Assembly (NCBI GenBank): GCA_025352345.1
Contig: JANXTP010000278.1
Coordinates: 1 to 9,185 of the forward strand
Direction: 5' to 3'
DNA: 9,185 nt
Source of the DNA: Burkholderiales bacterium
GTDB lineage: Bacteria > Pseudomonadota > Gammaproteobacteria > Burkholderiales > Burkholderiaceae_C
This document shows, piece after piece, positions 5,050 through 9,185 of the stretch. The position numbers and the translations under genes are program-made. Position 1 is the stretch's first letter, and the number at the start of each line of letters is the position of its first letter. Under the pieces are notes generated by a model that worked only from the letters and a program-made list of their open reading frames with translations, was not told the origin of the DNA and made no database searches.

Positions 5050-6633
5050 ATGCCTGCCCGACACGTTCCTGCAGCCCGCCCTGCGCGCCAACGTGGCACT
5101 GTCGCCCGCAGCAAGACCCTGGGCCTGGGCGACTACCTGCAGAAAATTCTCACTGCCCGCGTCTACGACGTGGCGGTGGAGACGCCGCTGGAGCTGGCGA
5201 AAAGCCTGAGCCTGCGCATCGCCAACCGGGTGTTCCTGAAGCGCGAAGACAGTCAGCAGGTGTTCAGCTTCAAGCTGCGCGGCGCCTACAACAAGATGGT
5301 GCACCTGACGCCCGAGCAACTGCGCCGGGGTGTCATCTGCGCCTCGGCAGGTAACCATGCGCAGGGCGTGGCGCTCGGCGCTGGCCGGCTGGGCTGCAAG
5401 GCGCTGATCGTGATGCCGACCACGACCCCGCGGCTGAAGATCGACGCGGTCAGGGCGCTGGGCGGCGAGGTGGTGCTGCAGGGCGAAAGCTACTCGGACG
5501 CCTATGCGCATGCGCTGCAGTTGGAAAAACAGCTCGGCCTGACGTTCGTGCACCCCTTCGACGACCCGGATGTGATCGCCGGTCAGGGCACGATCGCGAT
5601 GGAGATCCTGCGCCAGCATCCGGGCCCGATCGACGCAGTGTTCGTCGCGATCGGCGGCGGCGGCCTGATCTCGGGCGTGGCGGCGTACATCAAGGCGGTG
5701 CGGCCCGAGATCAAGGTGATCGGCGTGCAGATGACCGACTCCGACGCGATGATCCGCTCGGTGAAAGCCGGCAAGCGCGTCATCCTGGGCGACGTCGGTC
5801 TGTTTTCAGACGGCACGGCGGTCAAGCAGGTCGGCATCGAAACCTTCCGCCTGACGCGTGAACTGGTCGACGACTTCATGACCGTCGACACCGATGCGGT
5901 GTGCGCCGCCATCAAGGATGTATTTCAGGACACCCGCAGCATCCTGGAACCCGCCGGGGCGATGGCGGTGGCGGCGGTCAAACAATACGTCGCCAAGCAT
6001 CACGCCAAAGGCCAGACGCTGGTGGCGATTGCCTGCGGCGCGAACATGAATTTCGACCGACTGCGCTTCGTGGCCGAGCGGGCCGATGTCGGCGAAGAGC
6101 GGGAGGCGCTTCTGGCGGTGACGATCCCTGAGGAGCGTGGCAGCTTCAAGAAATTCTGCGAGCTGATCGGCCCGCGCGCGGTGACCGAGTTCAACTACCG
6201 GATCTCAGACGAGCGCCGGGCTCATGTGTTCGTCGGCCTCTCGACCACGCAGCGGGGTGAATCAACCACGCTGGCCGACATGTTCAACCGCCAGGGCTTT
6301 CAGGCCATCGACCTGACGAAGGACGAGCTGGCCAAGTTGCACCTGCGCCACATGGTCGGCGGGCGCAGCGAATTGGCGGCCGACGAGCGGCTGTACCGTT
6401 TCCTGTTCCCCGAGCGGCCCGGCGCGTTGATGAAATTCCTCGCCAGCCTGCACCCGGGCTGGAACATCAGCCTGTTCCACTACCGCAACCAGGGCGCCGA
6501 TTACGGCCGCATCCTGGTCGGTATCCAGGTGCCGCGCCAGGACAAGAAGGCCTTCCGAGAATTTCTCGGCACGCTGAACTACTCGTACGTTGACGAGACC
6601 GACAATGCGGCGTATCGACTTTTCCTGCGTTGA
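5050..6633 (+). CDS. ilvA: Threonine ammonia-lyase, biosynthetic (threonine dehydratase)
   Basis: A 527-residue PLP enzyme of the cytoplasm that deaminates L-threonine to 2-oxobutanoate, the committed step to isoleucine. The catalytic domain (about residues 25-340) has the PLP-binding lysine in 'SFKLRGA' (Lys75), the 'SAGNHAQG' motif (99-106) and the phosphate-binding glycine loop 'GGGGL' (202-206). Two ACT-like regulatory modules follow, one starting at 'PEERGSFKKFCELIGP' and one at 'PERPGALMKFL'. This two-module form is the long, isoleucine-inhibited and valine-activated biosynthetic type, rather than the short catabolic TdcB type. The start at ATG 5050 is chosen because GGAG (5040-5043) lies six bases upstream; the in-frame extension upstream runs through the terminator and is not credible. 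The length fits the family (about 510-530). The cobT-like gene begins 12 bp after its stop and is probably co-transcribed. Confidence 0.95.
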   Translation: MPARHVPAARPARQRGTVARSKTLGLGDYLQKILTARVYDVAVETPLELAKSLSLRIANRVFLKREDSQQVFSFKLRGAYNKMVHLTPEQLRRGVICASAGNHAQGVALGAGRLGCKALIVMPTTTPRLKIDAVRALGGEVVLQGESYSDAYAHALQLEKQLGLTFVHPFDDPDVIAGQGTIAMEILRQHPGPIDAVFVAIGGGGLISGVAAYIKAVRPEIKVIGVQMTDSDAMIRSVKAGKRVILGDVGLFSDGTAVKQVGIETFRLTRELVDDFMTVDTDAVCAAIKDVFQDTRSILEPAGAMAVAAVKQYVAKHHAKGQTLVAIACGANMNFDRLRFVAERADVGEEREALLAVTIPEERGSFKKFCELIGPRAVTEFNYRISDERRAHVFVGLSTTQRGESTTLADMFNRQGFQAIDLTKDELAKLHLRHMVGGRSELAADERLYRFLFPERPGALMKFLASLHPGWNISLFHYRNQGADYGRILVGIQVPRQDKKAFREFLGTLNYSYVDETDNAAYRLFLR

Positions 6634-6645
6634 GTCGCCGAGACC

Positions 6646-7695
6646 ATGGCCAACAGCTACCACAACCTGATTTCGCCGACCGGCAATGCGGAGCTGGAAG
6701 TCGCCTTGCGCCAGAAGCTGCTGTTGCGCAGCCAGACCACCGGCGAGCTGGGCGAACTGGAACCGCTGGCGGTACGGCTGGGCCTGATCCAGAACACGCT
6801 GAAGCCCCGCTTCAATGCGCCGCAGGTTGTCGTGTTCGCAGCGGACCACGGCCTCGCCGTCGATGGCGTTGGCGTGGGCGAGCGCCACTGCACGGCACAG
6901 GTGGTGCGCTCGCTGCTGACCTCGCAGGTGCCGCTGTCGGTGTTTGCACGCATCCAGGGGCTGGAGCTGTCGGTGGTCGATGCCGGCGTGGCCGAGACGC
7001 TGCCGCGGCATGCCCGACTGCTGTCGCGCAAGATTGCCCACGGCACGCGCAATTCGCGTGTCACGGCCGCGATGTCGCTCGAACAGGCGCATGCGGCGAT
7101 CCGCGCGGGCATGGAGATCGGCGATTCCCTGCCCGGCAATGCGGTGGTGTGCGCCGGCGTCGGCGTCGGCTCGGCGCAGGCGTCTGCGCTGGTGCTGTCG
7201 CGGCTGGCCCATGTGCCGGTGCGCGATTTCGTGCTGTCGGGCCCGACGATGAAGCCGGCGGATCTGGCGACGATGATGGTCGTGCTGCAGGGCTCGCAGG
7301 GCCGGCACAAGGATGTGGCCGACCCGATCGAGGTGCTGGCGGCGTTCGGCGGCTTCGAGATCGCGATGATGGTCGGCCTGATGATGGTGGCTGCCGGCAA
7401 GCGGCACCTGATCATGGTCGATGGCCTGGCGGCGTGCGCGGCGTTGGTGGTGGGCTCACACATCGCGCCGACAGTGGTCGATTACTGCGTGTTCTGCCGC
7501 AGCCATGATCACCGCGGACTTGACCGCGCGCTGGGCCTGTTCCAAGCGTCGGCAATGCTTGAACTCGGCATGGACAGCACCGACGGCACCGGGGCCACGC
7601 TGGCCTGGCCGCTGATCCGCAGTGCGGCCGCTCTGCTGACCGAACTCGCCGAGGGTGAAGACCCGGGCCCGAGCCAGCCCGGGACCATCGGCTGA
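6646..7695 (+). CDS. cobT: Divergent CobT-like protein (nicotinate-nucleotide-dimethylbenzimidazole phosphoribosyltransferase family)
   Basis: A 349-residue protein, about the length of CobT, which moves phosphoribose from nicotinate mononucleotide to dimethylbenzimidazole to build the lower ligand of cobalamin. Family landmarks are recognisable: 'AADHG' (65-69), 'VVDAGV' (110-115), 'AAFGGFEIAMMVG' (232-244), 'IMVDGLAACAAL' (256-267), 'LELGMDSTDGTGATLA' (305-320). Key sites are altered. The usual GEMGIGNTT loop is replaced by 'CAGVGVGSAQ' (169-178), with no glutamate. The glutamate of the usual 'RLGEGTG' is replaced by Asp313 in 'STDGTG'. The ligand-binding region after 'DHG' has Arg/His in place of the usual Tyr-Pro-Gln-Glu. 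ATG 6646 lies 12 bp after ilvA, with GAGA four bases upstream. No other cobalamin gene is in the window. It may be a specialised clade of true CobT or a repurposed paralogue; family membership is firm, activity is not. Confidence 0.8.
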   Translation: MANSYHNLISPTGNAELEVALRQKLLLRSQTTGELGELEPLAVRLGLIQNTLKPRFNAPQVVVFAADHGLAVDGVGVGERHCTAQVVRSLLTSQVPLSVFARIQGLELSVVDAGVAETLPRHARLLSRKIAHGTRNSRVTAAMSLEQAHAAIRAGMEIGDSLPGNAVVCAGVGVGSAQASALVLSRLAHVPVRDFVLSGPTMKPADLATMMVVLQGSQGRHKDVADPIEVLAAFGGFEIAMMVGLMMVAAGKRHLIMVDGLAACAALVVGSHIAPTVVDYCVFCRSHDHRGLDRALGLFQASAMLELGMDSTDGTGATLAWPLIRSAAALLTELAEGEDPGPSQPGTIG

Positions 7696-7717
7696 ATAGC
7701 TGTCCAGCCCGGGCGCT

Positions 7718-8284
7718 TCAGCGCGGCGGCAGTCTCCCCGCCGCTGGTGGCTCGAAGCCGTTGACCGGGTCGCGGCCCGGGGCAACCGGTGGCGCGAGTT
7801 GCGGAATGATGAAACCGCCTTGCGGCAACGCACCCGTGGTGGCCGCAGGCAGTGGCGGCAGCTCCAGCACGAACGAGGTGGCCGCGTCATTGCTGCTGCG
7901 AGACGAGGCCACGGTGGCGGTGCGCAGGCTGACCTCGCGCAGCATCAGATCGCCGTCGATGGCTGCGCCGACACGGTAGACACGCGGCGGAGCGCCATCG
8001 ACCGAAATCAGTGCCAAGCCTTGTTCGCTCGGGTGTTTCGGGGCGACGACCCCGGTCAGGCGAAATCGGTTGCTGGTCTGCCGGGCGGCCTCGACCGGCG
8101 CTGACTCGGCTTGCGGCGCAGTGCCGAGCAGCCTCGACACATCAGCGTTCGCCGTCGCGCCGGTATCCATCGCCACGACCAGGGCCGACGTGCCGACCGG
8201 TCGCGCCAACAGGCGACCGCCCCAGAACACGCAGGTTCCAGCGACCAGCGCCCATGCGAGGAATGCAACCGAGCGGGACAACAT
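7718..8284 (-). CDS. gspC: Type II secretion system protein GspC (short, no PDZ)
   Basis: A 188-residue inner-membrane protein of the type II secretion machine; GspC links the cytoplasmic-membrane platform to the secretin GspD. It has a very short cytoplasmic N-terminus, one transmembrane helix (about residues 5-23), and a periplasmic linker. The homology region (about 73-142) contains 'FRLTGVV', 'GLALISVDGAPPRVYRVG' and 'LREVS', the fold that contacts the secretin. The tail is rich in proline and glycine (142-188). There is no PDZ or coiled-coil domain, so the protein is shorter than the usual 230-300 residues. ATG 8284-8282 is chosen because it places the helix at the N-terminus; the frame stays open further upstream but runs antisense through gspG. 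No ribosome binding site is seen. GATAAT seven bases before the ATG suggests a leaderless transcript. It is divergent from gspG and convergent with the cobT-like gene (22-bp gap). Confidence 0.82.
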   Translation of the reverse strand: MLSRSVAFLAWALVAGTCVFWGGRLLARPVGTSALVVAMDTGATANADVSRLLGTAPQAESAPVEAARQTSNRFRLTGVVAPKHPSEQGLALISVDGAPPRVYRVGAAIDGDLMLREVSLRTATVASSRSSNDAATSFVLELPPLPAATTGALPQGGFIIPQLAPPVAPGRDPVNGFEPPAAGRLPPR

Positions 8285-8342
8285 GCGCCGATTATCATCC
8301 GCCGCGTCAGCTGTGCATTCGCGCCGCAGCCAGGATGGCGAC
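8285..8342. promoter_or_regulatory. Divergent gspC/gspG intergenic region
   Basis: 58 bp between the two start codons. GATAAT on the minus strand (8296-8291) would start gspC transcription at or next to its ATG. The overlapping plus-strand TATCAT (8293-8298) is a possible gspG -10, with a leader of about 40 nt containing AGGA (8332-8335). Neither has a good -35. The space is too short for two independent promoters, so they would have to overlap or lie inside the opposite gene. Confidence 0.4.
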
Positions 8343-8834
8343 ATGTCAAAGATGGATTCCGCACCTCGTTCACGCGCCTCGTCGGTGCCCATGTCGGTGC
8401 CGATACCGCAGCGCGTCGGGCGACACCGCACCAGCGGCTTCACATTGATCGAGTTGATGGTGGTGCTGGTCATCATCGGCGTGCTGGCCGCGCTGATCGT
8501 GCCGAATGTGTTGAACCGTGCCGACGACGCACGTGTCACCGCCGCCCGCACCGACGTGAACAACCTGATGCAGGCGCTGAAGCTCTACAAGCTGGACAAC
8601 CAGCGCTTTCCGACCGCTGAACAAGGCCTGAAAGCGCTGGTGGCCAAACCCACGGCCGGTGCTGTGCCGCCCAACTGGAAGCCCTATCTGGACAAGCTGC
8701 CCAACGACCCGTGGGGCCGGCCATATCAATTTGCCAACCCGGGCGTCAAGGGCGAGATCGACGTCTACAGCCTGGGCGCCGACGGCGTGGTCGGCGGTGA
8801 AGGCAACGACGCCGACATCGGCTCCTGGCAGTGA
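8343..8834 (+). CDS. gspG: Type II secretion system major pseudopilin GspG
   Basis: A 163-residue precursor of the main subunit of the periplasmic pseudopilus that drives substrates through the secretin. The class III signal 'SG-FTLIEL' is cleaved by prepilin peptidase GspO after Gly32, leaving Phe33 with Glu37 at position +5. The hydrophobic helix 'MVVLVIIGVLAALIVP' follows, then the GspG-specific 'TAEQGLKALV', 'PYLDKLPNDPWGRPY' and the C-terminal calcium-site segment 'LGADGVVGGEGNDADIGSW'. The mature length of about 131 residues is normal. ATG 8343 is chosen because AGGA lies seven bases upstream. It gives a 32-residue leader, longer than the usual 6-15; ATG 8391 would give 16 but has no ribosome binding site. 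gspH starts 4 bp after the stop. Confidence 0.95.
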   Translation: MSKMDSAPRSRASSVPMSVPIPQRVGRHRTSGFTLIELMVVLVIIGVLAALIVPNVLNRADDARVTAARTDVNNLMQALKLYKLDNQRFPTAEQGLKALVAKPTAGAVPPNWKPYLDKLPNDPWGRPYQFANPGVKGEIDVYSLGADGVVGGEGNDADIGSWQ

Positions 8835-8838
8835 GCAG

Positions 8839-9022
8839 GTGTCTCCGCTGACGCTTGACAGCGCCTCGGGCCGCGGGACACGCCGGCGGTCTTTGGGCTT
8901 CACGCTGATCGAGTTGATGGTGGTGGTGGCGATCATCGCGCTGGCCTCGGCCGTGGTCAGCTTGGCCCTGCGCGACCCGTCAGACACCCAGCTCGAAAAA
9001 GAGGGGGCACGGCTCGCCGCGC
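8839..9022 (+). CDS. gspH: Type II secretion system minor pseudopilin GspH (5' part, disrupted)
   Basis: The first 61 residues of a minor pseudopilin: a 20-residue basic leader ending in Gly20, then 'FTLIELMVVVAIIALASAVV' with Glu25 at +5, and 'EKEGARLAA', which begins the helix typical of GspH. The start is GTG 8839, four bases after the gspG stop. After base 9022 the frame runs into inverted sequence and encodes nonsense. The true continuation (28 more residues, beginning L-F-E-S-A-R-A-E and including 'GLAVHWLP') is read on the minus strand from 9106 to 9023. So 89 residues of a protein normally about 150-190 long can be recovered; the rest lies outside the window. The protein should sit in the pseudopilus tip complex with GspI, J and K. 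Confidence 0.85.
8943..9022. repeat. Left arm of 80-bp perfect inverted repeat
   Basis: This segment is the exact reverse complement of 9106-9185 (paired positions sum to 18128). It is the genuine gspH coding copy. The arm ends inside a codon, and the homology runs to the last base of the window, so the full arm may be longer. Confidence 0.95.
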
Positions 9023-9185
9023 AGGTCGCTCCGTGGTCAGCGGGCGCGGCAACCAGTGCACCGCCAGCCCCGAGGCGCGCGCTTCGGCGCGGGCCGATTC
9101 GAACAGCGCGGCGAGCCGTGCCCCCTCTTTTTCGAGCTGGGTGTCTGACGGGTCGCGCAGGGCCAAGCTGACCACGGCCGAGGCC
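9023..9185 (-). pseudogene. Inverted gspH fragment created by the foldback
   Basis: Read on the minus strand from 9185, this encodes GspH residues 36-89 in frame: 'VVSLALRDPSDTQ' onward, through the duplicated arm and then the unique loop as 'LFESARAEA' and 'HWLPRPLTTERP'. It is the same gene in reverse orientation, not a second gene. The loop portion (9105-9023) is the only copy of that stretch of gspH in the window. In-frame coding through the loop shows it is real genomic sequence misplaced in orientation. Confidence 0.85.
9106..9185. repeat. Right arm of 80-bp perfect inverted repeat
   Basis: Reverse complement of 8943-9022 without a mismatch, separated from it by an 83-nt non-symmetric loop (9023-9105). 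The perfect identity and continuation to the window end point to a foldback copy, not an evolved repeat. Confidence 0.95.

Noticed and set aside
4870..5619. A 249-codon minus-strand frame over ilvA and its upstream region
   Set aside because: It is antisense to the ilvA catalytic domain and crosses the terminator, with no family signature and no ribosome binding site.
6262..7407. A 381-codon minus-strand frame rich in His, Gln and Arg
   Set aside because: It spans the end of ilvA and the cobT-like gene in antisense. The composition is typical of the complement of GC-rich coding DNA, and the sense frames are both recognisable.
7661..7713. GC-rich near-palindrome and 10-bp direct repeat CCAGCCCGGG (7674-7683, 7704-7713) as a terminator between the cobT-like gene and gspC
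   Set aside because: The stem has a mismatch and there is no U-tract on either strand; it may be only GC-rich sequence bias.
8957..9175. A separate minus-strand gene at the window end
   Set aside because: Its protein is the GspH segment again, produced by the inverted foldback copy; the residues after 'TTERP' are nonsense from reading back through the left arm.
1..9185. Defence system, CRISPR array, toxin-antitoxin pair, mobile element or biosynthetic cluster
   Set aside because: All long frames with recognisable content are housekeeping, envelope or secretion genes. No regularly spaced repeats, transposase, integrase or paired small genes were seen on either strand.

Overview
The window is a GC-rich stretch of what looks like a betaproteobacterial chromosome, most likely order Burkholderiales. 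The evidence is two tandem trimeric-type porins with the family's usual N-terminal and C-terminal signatures, a bacterial Coq7-type ubiquinone hydroxylase, a long two-ACT-domain threonine dehydratase, and a GspG/GspH pair of the general secretory pathway. This assignment rests on remembered family features only; no search was run. There is no CRISPR array, transposase, integrase, phage gene, tRNA or rRNA gene.

Layout. Bases 11-3361 are a minus-strand outer-envelope block. Porin A (2165-3361) ends in a strong rho-independent terminator (2103-2130). Porin B (759-2021) follows, and then a DUF3047 lipoprotein (11-811) whose only obvious start lies inside the end of porin B. A 366-bp intergenic region (3362-3727) holds several small inverted repeats and separates this block from coq7 (3728-4369, plus strand). 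Coq7 converges on an OsmC-family gene (4380-4802, minus).

Between the OsmC gene and ilvA there is a compact, previously unannotated-looking transcription unit. It has a good sigma70-type promoter (4848-4876), about 94 nt of hairpin-rich, CUCC-rich RNA (about 4883-4976) and a perfect 10-bp-stem terminator. It is either a small RNA with anti-Shine-Dalgarno motifs or an attenuator for ilvA. ilvA (5050-6633) is followed after 12 bp by a divergent cobT homologue (6646-7695). That homologue keeps the fold-defining motifs but appears to lack both glutamates considered essential in CobT.

From 7718 to the end lies the edge of a type II secretion locus: a short gspC (minus), then a 58-bp divergent gap, then gspG and gspH (plus). 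gspH is broken at base 9022 by an 80-bp perfect inverted repeat with an 83-nt loop. The sequence folds back on itself there, which looks like a chimeric or assembly foldback at a contig end rather than biology. The first 89 residues of GspH can still be pieced together by reading the loop on the other strand.

The genes do not form one system. They are four neighbouring functional islands: outer-membrane permeability; ubiquinone synthesis and a redox-related OsmC gene; isoleucine synthesis with an unusual CobT-like partner; and type II secretion. The best candidates for something undescribed are the RNA upstream of ilvA and the CobT-like protein.
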